A stretch of DNA of 19,047 bases from an uncultured Oscillospiraceae bacterium (lineage in GTDB: Bacteria > Bacillota > Clostridia > Oscillospirales > Ruminococcaceae), in assembly GCA_900556255.1 (NCBI GenBank), contig USNZ01000004.1, positions 1-19,047 on the forward strand, read 5' to 3'. Below, piece by piece: positions 7,244-14,358 of this stretch. Below the pieces are notes generated by a model. The model was not told the DNA's origin. It made no database searches and was given only the letters and a program-made list of their open reading frames with translations. Made by a program: the position numbers and the translations under genes. Positions within the stretch are counted from its first letter, which is position 1. Each line of letters starts with the position of its first letter.

Positions 7244-7279
7244 CGAGATACTTTTCAGGAAGTATCTCGTTTCTTTTTT
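7244..7279. terminator. Rho-independent terminator, copy 2
   Basis: The same 10-bp stem CGAGATACTT/AAGTATCTCG as at 7071-7096 occurs with a different loop (TTCAGG) and the tail TTTCTTTTTT. It directly follows the tRNA-like CCCACCA at 7234-7240, as terminators follow tRNA genes. Confidence 0.75.
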
Positions 7280-7306
7280 GTAAAACCAAGGCAAGTACTG
7301 CTTTAT

Positions 7307-7385
7307 GGCAACACCGCACAATTCCCGCCTAACGGCTTAAGCATCGCTCCGGCGGCTGCGGCACTTAGAATTATGCGGTATTGCC
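7307..7385. mobile_element. MITE-like element with TTAT target duplication
   Basis: This is a 79-bp non-coding unit with 18-bp terminal inverted repeats: GGCAACACCGCACAATTC (7307-7324) and the inverse of GGCAATACCGCATAATTC (7368-7385), differing at two positions. It is flanked by TTAT on both sides (7303-7306 and 7386-7389), as expected for a 4-bp target-site duplication. The internal part has a further CCGCC/GGCGG pairing. It encodes nothing and would be moved by a transposase in trans. The right TTAT includes the hemW stop codon, so the insertion lies directly behind that gene. Confidence 0.65.
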
Positions 7386-8465
7386 TTATATCAATTCTTC
7401 CAAAATGGCGTTTTGCACCACAAGGCCCTGCGGGGTCAGGGCGAAGGTATCATCCTGCCAGACGGCGTAGCCGTGGGCGACGCATTGGCGCATAAAGCCG
7501 CGCTGGGCGGCGGTAAACTCGCCGCCGCGGGCAGCGTACTGCGGCAGATTCAGCCCCTTGCGCAGGCGCAGCTGCATCAAGAGAAAATCCTCGGCAGTGC
7601 AGTCACCCTCGGGTTGGGGCTGCACCGTGCCTGCGATAAACCCCTGCACATCGTTGGGCCAGTAGCTGCGCAGGCCGCCCAGGCAGCTGTGCGCAGCAGG
7701 GCCAAGCCCTAAATAATCACAGCAATTCCAATACAGCAGGTTGTGGCGTCCCTCGTGTCCGGGGTGGGCAAAGTTGCTGATTTCATACTGGGGGTAGCCC
7801 TCCTGTTCCAGACGGCGCACTGCGTACAGGTAAAAATCGGCGGCCTCGTCCGAGGTAGGCAATCCGTCAGGCGGGTATTTGGCAAACGCCGTGCCCGGCT
7901 CAATTTTCAGCAGATACGCAGAAATATGCGTGCAGCCGCCATTTTTCAAAAGTGCCAGCGTGGCGTCAAACTCCGCGTTGCTGTAATGGGGCAGCGCCAG
8001 CATAATGTCTCCGCAAATTTCCGCAAAGCCCGCCTTTTGCGCCATCGCCAGGGCCTCGGCCGCCCCGGCGGCTGTGTGGGTGCGTCCCAAGCGGCGCAGC
8101 TGGGCGTCATCGGCGCTCTGCACGCCGAAGCTGATGCGCGTCACCCCCGCCGCGCGGAAACCGTCCAGCGACTCCTGCGTGACCACATCGGGGTTGGCTT
8201 CCAACGTAATTTCCGCCCCGGGCAGCGGGTCACAGGCGCGCAGCAGCATTTCCACCTGCGCGGGGGAGAGCAGCGCCGGGGTCCCGCCGCCGAAATACAC
8301 CGTGTCGGGGCGGCGGGTGTTTTTTGCCAGCTCCCGCAGCAGGGCGTCGACATATTCCTGCGGCACGCCGCGTGCACCGGGGGCGGAGTAAAAATCGCAG
8401 TAACGGCACTTCGCCTTGCAGTAGGGAACATGCAGATACAGCCCAAACAAATTTTTATTTGACAT
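7386..8465 (-). CDS. hemW: HemW-type radical SAM protein (heme chaperone)
   Basis: This 359-residue protein of the HemN/HemW radical SAM family has the cluster motif CKAKCRYC (Cys16, Cys20, Cys23), the SAM-binding GGGTP (59-63), EANPD and the family's HNLLYW...YLGLGPAAHS stretch. The residue after the third cysteine pair is Asp-Phe, so the fourth cysteine of true oxygen-independent coproporphyrinogen oxidases (CxxxCxxCxC) is missing. This points to HemW, a heme-binding chaperone-like protein, rather than HemN. ATG 8465 has GAAAGGG a few bases upstream. It is divergent from the BI-1 gene and its stop codon lies inside the TTAT flank of the MITE. Many genomes label this family coproporphyrinogen III oxidase; that activity is not supported here. 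Confidence 0.92.
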   Translation of the reverse strand: MSNKNLFGLYLHVPYCKAKCRYCDFYSAPGARGVPQEYVDALLRELAKNTRRPDTVYFGGGTPALLSPAQVEMLLRACDPLPGAEITLEANPDVVTQESLDGFRAAGVTRISFGVQSADDAQLRRLGRTHTAAGAAEALAMAQKAGFAEICGDIMLALPHYSNAEFDATLALLKNGGCTHISAYLLKIEPGTAFAKYPPDGLPTSDEAADFYLYAVRRLEQEGYPQYEISNFAHPGHEGRHNLLYWNCCDYLGLGPAAHSCLGGLRSYWPNDVQGFIAGTVQPQPEGDCTAEDFLLMQLRLRKGLNLPQYAARGGEFTAAQRGFMRQCVAHGYAVWQDDTFALTPQGLVVQNAILEELI

Positions 8466-8537
8466 TTTGCCCTTTCTGTACCATACTTGTTTACAGGTAC
8501 TTCATAGTTTTGTGATACATTGCACATCTTTTACGTT

Positions 8538-8543
8538 TATAAT
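8538..8543 (+). promoter_or_regulatory. -10 box upstream of the BI-1 family gene
   Basis: A consensus TATAAT lies 27 nt before the ATG at 8571. No good -35 hexamer occurs at 16-18 nt spacing, so the promoter is weak or activator-dependent. Confidence 0.45.
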
Positions 8544-8570
8544 ACAGCATAGAGAAAGGGGAATGCAACT

Positions 8571-9287
8571 ATGAATCCTAACTATTATAATATTTCCTAT
8601 GCAGAAAGTCCCTTCGGCACCCTGAACGAATATATGACCAAGACCTTCGGCTGGATGTTTGCCGGCCTGCTGGTCACCTTTGCCGTGGCGCTCGCCACCG
8701 TCACCACCGGACTGTTTGTGCCGCTGTACAGCAGCGGCCTGATTTGGATGACCGCCATCGGCGAGTTGGTGCTGGTCATGATTTTGTCCACCCGTGTCAT
8801 GAGCCTGCAGCCGTCCACGGCCACAGGGCTGTTCTTCGGGTATGCGGTATTGAACGGCCTGAACCTGTCCACCTTGTTTGTGGCGTATCGCTTCGGTACG
8901 CTGGTGCTGGCGTTTCTGGTGGGCGCGGTCTACTTTGGCGTCATGGCTGTCTACGGCGCCACTACCCACAAGGACCTGACCGGCTGGGGTCCCAAGCTGT
9001 TCGGCGGTTTGATTGCACTGATCGTCTGCTCCCTGGTGGGCGGGCTGTTCAATCTGTTGGGCTTTGGCTTCGGCTTTGGCGATTTGCTGCTGTGCGCCGT
9101 AGGTCTGCTGCTGTTCATGGGCATCACCGCTTATGACACCCAGATGCTCAAGCATCATTACGCCTACTTTGGCGGCGATGCAGCCATGCTGCAAAAATCG
9201 TCCATCATCGGCGCGCTGAACCTGTATCTGGATTTCATCAACATTTTCCTGTATGTGGTGCGCCTGCTGGGCCGCCGCGACAACTAA
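8571..9287 (+). CDS. Bax inhibitor-1 / YccA family membrane protein
   Basis: This 238-residue, very hydrophobic protein of the BI-1/YccA/YbhL family is predicted to span the membrane about seven times, starting near residue 25 (FGWMFAGLLVTFAVALATV). Supporting features are the N-terminal YMTKTFGWMFAGLL motif and the C-terminal GITAYDTQ followed by ALNLYLDFINIFLYVVRLLG, both typical of the family. Relatives act as pH-sensitive calcium leak channels or modulators of membrane proteases; the role in this organism is not known. ATG 8571 has AAAGGGG upstream. The gene is monocistronic, divergent from hemW, and closed by the hairpin at 9302-9326. Length is normal for bacterial members. Confidence 0.9.
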   Translation: MNPNYYNISYAESPFGTLNEYMTKTFGWMFAGLLVTFAVALATVTTGLFVPLYSSGLIWMTAIGELVLVMILSTRVMSLQPSTATGLFFGYAVLNGLNLSTLFVAYRFGTLVLAFLVGAVYFGVMAVYGATTHKDLTGWGPKLFGGLIALIVCSLVGGLFNLLGFGFGFGDLLLCAVGLLLFMGITAYDTQMLKHHYAYFGGDAAMLQKSSIIGALNLYLDFINIFLYVVRLLGRRDN

Positions 9288-9301
9288 CCCATAAGAAAAC
9301 T

Positions 9302-9330
9302 GCCGATGCGGAAAATCCGCATCGGCTTTT
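9302..9330 (+). terminator. Terminator of the BI-1 family gene
   Basis: A 10-bp perfect stem GCCGATGCGG/CCGCATCGGC with loop AAAAT is followed by TTTTG, 15 nt after the stop codon. Confidence 0.8.
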
Positions 9331-9378
9331 GTTTGCCAAAAAAGCATTTTTTCGGGTAAAAATGCAGGGCGCAAGGTT

Positions 9379-9693
9379 TCCCGGTAGGTTGATTTACCGG
9401 GACGGCTGCGGCGGGCGGCATATATGCCACCCCCTACGGAGTACCCGTAATATTCTTTATAACATAAGGTTGCGGGCGGGGTGGCTCCACCCCGCCGAGG
9501 AGTTTTGCGGCAGGTGCAGAATTGCCCGGAACGGTCAAGACCGTTCCCTACAAATAATCGGGAGATGATACGCAGTTATAGGCAAAGCACCCATTTCCGG
9601 CAGGTTTGTAGGGGACGCATATATGCGTCCCGCGCGGTTTGCCCGTTAGGTTAGCGTTGCCGCAAGGCGGCAAGGAGGGGTCAAGACCCCTCC
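9379..9693. repeat. Cluster of short perfect palindromes
   Basis: Six separate inverted repeats occur in about 315 nt: TCCCGGTA/TACCGGGA (9379-9402), GGCATATATGCC (9417-9428), GGCGGGGTGG/CCACCCCGCC (9475-9496), GGAACGGT/ACCGTTCC (9528-9547), GGGACGCAT/ATGCGTCCC (9612-9631) and GGAGGGGT/ACCCCTCC (9674-9693). Several end in CCTAC or begin with GTAGGGG, and centres recur (TCAAGA twice, CATATATG twice). No gene is visible. They look like mobile or structured intergenic hairpin repeats of the kind common in gut Oscillospiraceae. Confidence 0.7.
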
Positions 9694-9733
9694 CTACATT
9701 GCTACCCATAAAAAGGAATTTTTGACAAACAAG

Positions 9734-9779
9734 AACTGCCGATGCAGAGGTTTTTCTGCATCGGCAGTTTTTATTTTTT
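9734..9779. terminator. Strong bidirectional terminator after tyrA
   Basis: A 15-bp perfect stem AACTGCCGATGCAGA/TCTGCATCGGCAGTT (9734-9748 and 9755-9769) starts 2 nt past the tyrA stop, which is at 9771-9773 on the minus strand. Plus-strand reading is followed by a long T tract that overlaps the tyrA end. It closes the aromatic operon and blocks read-through from the other side. Confidence 0.8.
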
Positions 9780-10625
9780 GTCAAAGGCCTCGCGGCGTTT
9801 CGTCGAAAGGCGGAACATTTCCTGCAGCCCGTCGCGGTCATCGTCGACCAGCTTTTGCCGCATATCCTGCAACGCGTCGGAGAACATGTCGATCTCGCTG
9901 ATTAGATTGTCCTTGTTCCACAGAAACAATTCTGCCCACATTTTGTCGTTAATTCGTGCAATTCTCGTTAAATCTCGGAAGGAATCCCCCGTGTAGCGCG
10001 CAAGCTCCGTATTGTCGGAGGCACACATCAGGCTGACAGCGATGGCATGGCACAGCTGGCTGACATAGCCGATCATGTGGTCATGCTCGGCAGGGGACAG
10101 CACACTGATGCGGCAAAAGCCCAGTGTCTCGGCCAGTTCGCGGCACCATTCGATGCCCTGCGGGGTGTTTTTTTCGGTCGGGGTGATGATAAAGTTTGCG
10201 GGGGCAAAGTTGACCTCGGCGCTGTGGGCGATACCGCTGGTCTCGCGCCCCGCCATCGGGTGGCTGGCGATAAACTCCACGCCCTCGGGCAGCGCCTGCT
10301 GCACGGGCTCCACCACGCCGCGCTTCACGCCGGAAACATCGGTCACCAGCGTACCGCGGCGCAAAAGGTGCCCATACTGCCGCACCCAGTCCAGCAGTAC
10401 CGTGGGGTACAGGCCGAAAATCACACAGTCCGCCTGTTCGACCAGATCCTCAAAATTCTCGGTCTTGCCCGCGCAGACATAGCCGTGACTGAGCGCAAAG
10501 TCCATGGTTTCCGCGCTGTGGGTAATGCCTGTGACGCGGTAGCCCTTCTGGCTCAGCACTTGGGCGTACTTGCCGCCCAACAGGCCCAGACCTACGATGA
10601 GATACGTTTTGGATTTATCCAGCAT
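9771..10625 (-). CDS. tyrA: Prephenate (or arogenate) dehydrogenase
   Basis: This 284-residue enzyme of the TyrA family oxidatively decarboxylates prephenate (or arogenate) on the way to tyrosine. The N-terminal Rossmann fold shows LIVGLGLLGG (nucleotide-binding glycines), followed by DVSGVK and the substrate-site motif ASHPMAGRETSG. The C-terminal helical dimerisation domain includes HDHMIGYVSQLCHAIA. No ACT domain or fused chorismate mutase is present, so tyrosine feedback through an ACT domain is not expected. I prefer ATG 10625, which has AAAGGCGGG upstream and lies 13 nt after the aroA stop; a start 24 nt further out would overlap aroA. It is the last gene of the operon. NAD versus NADP and prephenate versus arogenate preference cannot be read here. 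Confidence 0.9.
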   Translation of the reverse strand: MLDKSKTYLIVGLGLLGGKYAQVLSQKGYRVTGITHSAETMDFALSHGYVCAGKTENFEDLVEQADCVIFGLYPTVLLDWVRQYGHLLRRGTLVTDVSGVKRGVVEPVQQALPEGVEFIASHPMAGRETSGIAHSAEVNFAPANFIITPTEKNTPQGIEWCRELAETLGFCRISVLSPAEHDHMIGYVSQLCHAIAVSLMCASDNTELARYTGDSFRDLTRIARINDKMWAELFLWNKDNLISEIDMFSDALQDMRQKLVDDDRDGLQEMFRLSTKRREAFDKK

Positions 10626-10638
10626 ACCGTTCCCGCCT

Positions 10639-11925
10639 TTACTCCTCAAATTCCACGCGTTCGCCCAGGGATTGCAGTACCTGCCAGAACGCCGGCCAGC
10701 TCTTGTTGACGGCCTCTGCCCCCAAAATTGTGGCGGGCAGACCGCCGGCGGCCGCCGCCACAGCCAGCGCCATGACGATACGGTGGTCGTTGTGGCCGTT
10801 CAGCGGGCGATCCGGGGCGCGCAGCGCTGTGCCGTAAATATATACGGTGTCGCCGTCGACCCGGATTCGCGCCCCCATTTTCTCCAGCTCGGACTGCATG
10901 GCCGCAATGCGGTCGCTCTCCTTGATGCGGAGCCGTCCGGCGTTGCGCAAAATCGTTTCACCGCTGCAAAAACAGCCCAGGGTGAACAAAATCGGTCCCA
11001 GATCCGGGCAGTCGGCCAAATCAATTTCGGTAGCCTTGAGCAGACTGCGGCTGAATTTCAGCCCGCCGTCCACTGCCTTGCATTTGCCGCCGCAGCGCTG
11101 CAAAATGTCCATAATGACCTTGTCGCCCTGCTTGCTTTCGGGGTTCAGGCCCGTCACGGTAACGCCGCCCAGCACACAGCCCAGCACCGCCAAAAAGGCG
11201 GCCTGGCTGTAATCGCCCTCAATGACCACGTCACTGGCCGTGTAGGTCTGGGGCGCGGCAATGCGGTAGACAACGCTGCCGTTTTTGCGTGCGCGCTGCG
11301 CCACCTTAATGCCAAACTGCTGCATGGCGTCCAGCGTTAAATCCACGTAAGATCGGCTTTCATACGGGGGCAGCACCTCAATCAGGCTGTCGCTTTCCAT
11401 CAAGGGGGCGGCGAACATCAGCCCACTGATAAACTGGCTGGACACATCACCCGGCATCTTAAAACCACCCGGGCGCAGCCGTCCAAACACCGTAATGCCG
11501 TCAGGCTCCTGGGTAAAGCGAAGCCCCTGGCTGTCAAACAGCATCTGGTAGACGGCCTGCGGGCGGTCAAACAGACGCCCCGCACCGGTAAAGCGGATCT
11601 TCTGGGCGGTCAGGCTGAACAGCGGAATCAAAAACCGCAGGGTCGAGCCACTTTCGTTGCAGAAAACCGGACGTGTCACCGTCACAAAACCGTTGCCGGC
11701 ACCGCGTCCCTGAACGCTGACGGCGTTGGGCTCCTCGCAAATTTTAGCCCCCAGCTGCGCCACTGCCCCCAGCGTTGCGCGGATATCCTGGCTGTATTCT
11801 ATATTTTCAATGCGGCTGGTGCCCTCTGCCAGAGCAGCGCACAGCACAGCGCGGTGGGCCGCACTTTTGCTGGGCGGCACTGCCGCCGTGCCGCCGATGC
11901 GGCTGGAAAAAAGATTAGCTTTCAC
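10639..11925 (-). CDS. aroA: 3-phosphoshikimate 1-carboxyvinyltransferase (EPSP synthase)
   Basis: This 428-residue EPSP synthase joins shikimate-3-phosphate and phosphoenolpyruvate, the sixth shikimate pathway step. Diagnostic motifs are PPSKSAAHR (17-25), NESGSTLRF (90-98), a DLADCPDLGP segment (302-311) with the catalytic aspartate, and LRIKESDRI (332-340) for PEP binding. Length is normal. The start is a GTG at 11925, chosen because TTAGGAGA lies 6 nt upstream and the protein then begins exactly at the conserved beta strand. It follows the aroE-aroK fusion by 21 nt and precedes tyrA by 13 nt in the operon. Confidence 0.95.
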   Translation of the reverse strand: MKANLFSSRIGGTAAVPPSKSAAHRAVLCAALAEGTSRIENIEYSQDIRATLGAVAQLGAKICEEPNAVSVQGRGAGNGFVTVTRPVFCNESGSTLRFLIPLFSLTAQKIRFTGAGRLFDRPQAVYQMLFDSQGLRFTQEPDGITVFGRLRPGGFKMPGDVSSQFISGLMFAAPLMESDSLIEVLPPYESRSYVDLTLDAMQQFGIKVAQRARKNGSVVYRIAAPQTYTASDVVIEGDYSQAAFLAVLGCVLGGVTVTGLNPESKQGDKVIMDILQRCGGKCKAVDGGLKFSRSLLKATEIDLADCPDLGPILFTLGCFCSGETILRNAGRLRIKESDRIAAMQSELEKMGARIRVDGDTVYIYGTALRAPDRPLNGHNDHRIVMALAVAAAAGGLPATILGAEAVNKSWPAFWQVLQSLGERVEFEE

Positions 11926-11946
11926 GGGTGTTCTCCTAACGAAAGG

Positions 11947-13191
11947 TTATTTCAGCAGATGCAGCGCAGCCGTAACGGTATCGGCCAGGGAGCCGTCGTT
12001 GCAGACAGCGCCCGTCGCAGCGGCACGGTACAGGGGCAGCCGTTCGTGTGCCATTCGGCGCAGGGCCTCGCTGCCCTTGGAAAGCGGTCTGCCGGCGGTC
12101 GCGAGTTTTTCTATCGGGCGCTGCACCCACAGCACAGGGCCGTTCTGGCGCAGGGCATGCAGGTTTTGCGGCGTCTTGACGACCCCACCGCCGCAGGCAA
12201 TGACCTGTCGGTTCTGGCGTGTCAGGTCGGCAATGACGTCCGCCTCATACCGACGGAACGCTTCCTCGCCCTCCTGGGCAAAGATGTCGGGGATTGCCTT
12301 GCCCGTGCGGCGCTCGATCTCCGCATCGGCGTCCACAAAGGTCTTGCCCAGCTTCTGGGCCAGCACGGCCCCCACGGTGGACTTGCCGCAGCCCGGCATC
12401 CCGATCAAAACCACGTTTTGCAGTTCTTTTTGCAGTTCACGGCTGATTTGGGGTATCAGCGTTTCGCAGTCCAGCGCACGGCCTGTAAAATACTCGGCCG
12501 CATACACCGCCTGCGCCACCAGCATCTCAAAGCCGCCGACGGCCACCAGACCCCTGTCCTTGGCGCGCAGCACCAGCTCGGTGGCAAAGGGGTTGTACAC
12601 AACATCCAGAACCGCTTCCAGTTGGGGCAGTGCCGCAATGTCCAAAAGGCATTGCCCCGTCTGGGGGTACATGCCGCAGGGCGTCGTGTTGACGACGATC
12701 TGCACATCGCTGCGCGCAGCGGCCTGTTCATAGGTCAGTGCGCCGTCCTTGCCGGTGCGGCTGGCGGTCAGAATTTCTTTGGCACCGCCGTCGCGGCATA
12801 CGGCGCTTACCGTCGCATGGGTGCCGCCTGTGCCCAGAACCAGCACGGTCTTGCCCGCAAAGTCGACGCCATGCGCCTTGGCCAGGTAGGCAAAGCCCGC
12901 ATAGTCGGTATTGTAGCCGTACAGCTTCCCGCCGCGGTTCACCACCGTGTTGACCGCCCCGATGGCCTTGGCGCGGGGGTCGACCTCGTCGCAGCAGGGG
13001 ATGACCATCTGCTTATAGGGAATGGTCACATTGACCGCCGCAAACTCCCGTTTTTCAAAAAAGGCGCGGGCCTCCGCCTCGGTGGGCAGGGGCAGCAGGG
13101 TATAGGTGTAATCGGCTATTTTTTCGTGGATGATTTTGGAATAGCTGTGTCCCAGCTTTGCCCCGATCAATCCGTACAAGGGCTGTGCCAT
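11947..13191 (-). CDS. aroE-aroK: Fused shikimate dehydrogenase - shikimate kinase
   Basis: This 414-residue bifunctional protein carries two consecutive shikimate pathway steps. Residues 1-255 are shikimate dehydrogenase: GHSYSKIIHE at the substrate site, NVTIPYK with the catalytic lysine (residue 60), GAVNTV, YNTD, the NADP-binding GTGGTHATV (120-128) and GGFEML near the end. Residues 258-414 are shikimate kinase: the P-loop GMPGCGKST (264-272), DADAEIERRTG, the FRRYEADVI segment and the GGG loop (334-336). The ATG at 13191 has GGAGG 8 nt upstream; a TTG start at 13218 would include that site and is rejected. The reading frame between the domains is continuous with a short linker. It sits between aroC (47-nt gap) and aroA (21-nt gap). 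The fusion puts reduction of dehydroshikimate and phosphorylation of shikimate in one chain. Confidence 0.93.
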   Translation of the reverse strand: MAQPLYGLIGAKLGHSYSKIIHEKIADYTYTLLPLPTEAEARAFFEKREFAAVNVTIPYKQMVIPCCDEVDPRAKAIGAVNTVVNRGGKLYGYNTDYAGFAYLAKAHGVDFAGKTVLVLGTGGTHATVSAVCRDGGAKEILTASRTGKDGALTYEQAAARSDVQIVVNTTPCGMYPQTGQCLLDIAALPQLEAVLDVVYNPFATELVLRAKDRGLVAVGGFEMLVAQAVYAAEYFTGRALDCETLIPQISRELQKELQNVVLIGMPGCGKSTVGAVLAQKLGKTFVDADAEIERRTGKAIPDIFAQEGEEAFRRYEADVIADLTRQNRQVIACGGGVVKTPQNLHALRQNGPVLWVQRPIEKLATAGRPLSKGSEALRRMAHERLPLYRAAATGAVCNDGSLADTVTAALHLLK

Positions 13192-13238
13192 GGCGGTAAC
13201 CTCCTTTGCTTTGGGCAATACGACCTTACTCTTTCCTC

Positions 13239-14354
13239 TTACTGCTGTTTCGGCAAGCCGTGCTTTTGCGCCAGTGTGCCGTAGCGCACCGTCAAAAGAT
13301 CCAGCAAACCAAACGCCGTCAGCGTGTTTTGCACCACGGCGGCGCGGGGCACAATGCAGGGGTCATGGCGGCCCTTGATTTGCAGCTCAGCGTCCTGTTT
13401 TGCCGAAAAATCTACGGTGTGCTGTTGTTTATAAATGCTGGGGGTGGGTTTTATCACGGTGCGGAACACCAGCGGCATACCGTTGGTAATGCCGCCGTTC
13501 ACGCCGCCGTTGCGGTTGGTAGCGGTGCGCACCACGCCGTTTTGCATCGTAAAGGCATCGTTGGCCTCGCTGCCGCACATGTCGGCAAAGGCAAAGCCCA
13601 CGCCGAATTCCACGCCCTTGCAGGCGGGAATGGAAAACATCAAATGGGAAAGCTCACTCTCGACACTGTCAAACCACGGTTCGCCCACACCGGCGGGCAG
13701 ACCCGTTACAACGGTTTCCAGAATACCGCCCACGCTGTCGCCCTGCGCACCGGCCTCACGGATCGCCTGCTGCATGGCGGCCTCCTTTTCGGGGTCCAGC
13801 AGGGCAAAATGCCCCGGCTCCGGCTCAGGCAGCAGCAGACCTGCCGCGCTCGAAAGCGGGGCGTCCTGCACCCCGCCGCAGGCAGCAATGTGGGTGTACA
13901 CCCGCACGCCAAGAAACCGCAAAACGCCCTCGCAGACAGCGCCCGCCGCGACCGATGCCGCCGTGATGCGGCCGGAAAAATGTCCGCCGCCGCGCGCGTC
14001 CTGATACCCCTCGTACTTGGCGTAGGCCGTGTAGTCGGCATGTCCGGGGCGCAGCAGATCCTGCGTCTTGGCGTAGTCGCCGCTGCGGGTATTTTGGTTG
14101 CGGATCACCAGGGTCAGTGCGGTGCCGGTGGTTTTTCCCCGGTACACACCGGACAAAAATTCCACCTCGTCCGCCTCGGTGCGGGCAGTCGAAAGTCCGT
14201 CGCCTCGGGCGCGGCGGCGATCCATGGCGGCGGCCACAGCAGCCTCATCAACGGGCAGGCCGGCAGCCAAGCCGTCCAGCACAGCGCCCACGGCGGGACC
14301 GTGGCTTTCGCCAAAAATGGTCATAGATACGGCATTTCCAAAGGTGTTTTTCAT
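13239..14354 (-). CDS. aroC: Chorismate synthase
   Basis: This 371-residue chorismate synthase converts EPSP to chorismate using reduced FMN. It shows the N-terminal signature FGESHGPAVGAVLDG (14-28, His18), the RRRARGDGLST region, SVGG near the middle and the C-terminal GRHDPCIVPRAAVV (328-341). Length is normal for the bacterial enzyme. ATG 14354 lies 4 nt after the aroB stop, so its ribosome site is inside the aroB end and translation is coupled. No flavin reductase domain is visible, so it should be monofunctional. Confidence 0.95.
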   Translation of the reverse strand: MKNTFGNAVSMTIFGESHGPAVGAVLDGLAAGLPVDEAAVAAAMDRRRARGDGLSTARTEADEVEFLSGVYRGKTTGTALTLVIRNQNTRSGDYAKTQDLLRPGHADYTAYAKYEGYQDARGGGHFSGRITAASVAAGAVCEGVLRFLGVRVYTHIAACGGVQDAPLSSAAGLLLPEPEPGHFALLDPEKEAAMQQAIREAGAQGDSVGGILETVVTGLPAGVGEPWFDSVESELSHLMFSIPACKGVEFGVGFAFADMCGSEANDAFTMQNGVVRTATNRNGGVNGGITNGMPLVFRTVIKPTPSIYKQQHTVDFSAKQDAELQIKGRHDPCIVPRAAVVQNTLTAFGLLDLLTVRYGTLAQKHGLPKQQ

Positions 14355-14358
14355 AGGC

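Noticed and set aside
7104..7321. Two short minus-strand frames over the tRNA-like block
   Set aside because: Their translations are the kind of spurious peptide produced by reading tRNA genes in antisense; they cover hairpins and terminators.
8502..9374. 290-residue minus-strand frame opposite the BI-1 family gene
   Set aside because: It is Gln/His-rich low-complexity antisense of a membrane protein and spans the divergent promoter region.
9379..9693. CRISPR array
   Set aside because: The palindromes differ from each other in stem sequence and spacing, so there is no constant repeat with regular spacers.
11854..13284. 476-residue plus-strand open frame across the aroE-aroK region
   Set aside because: It is antisense to a strongly supported fusion gene in GC-rich DNA, has no family motifs and is rich in His, Arg and Gln as expected of a shadow frame.
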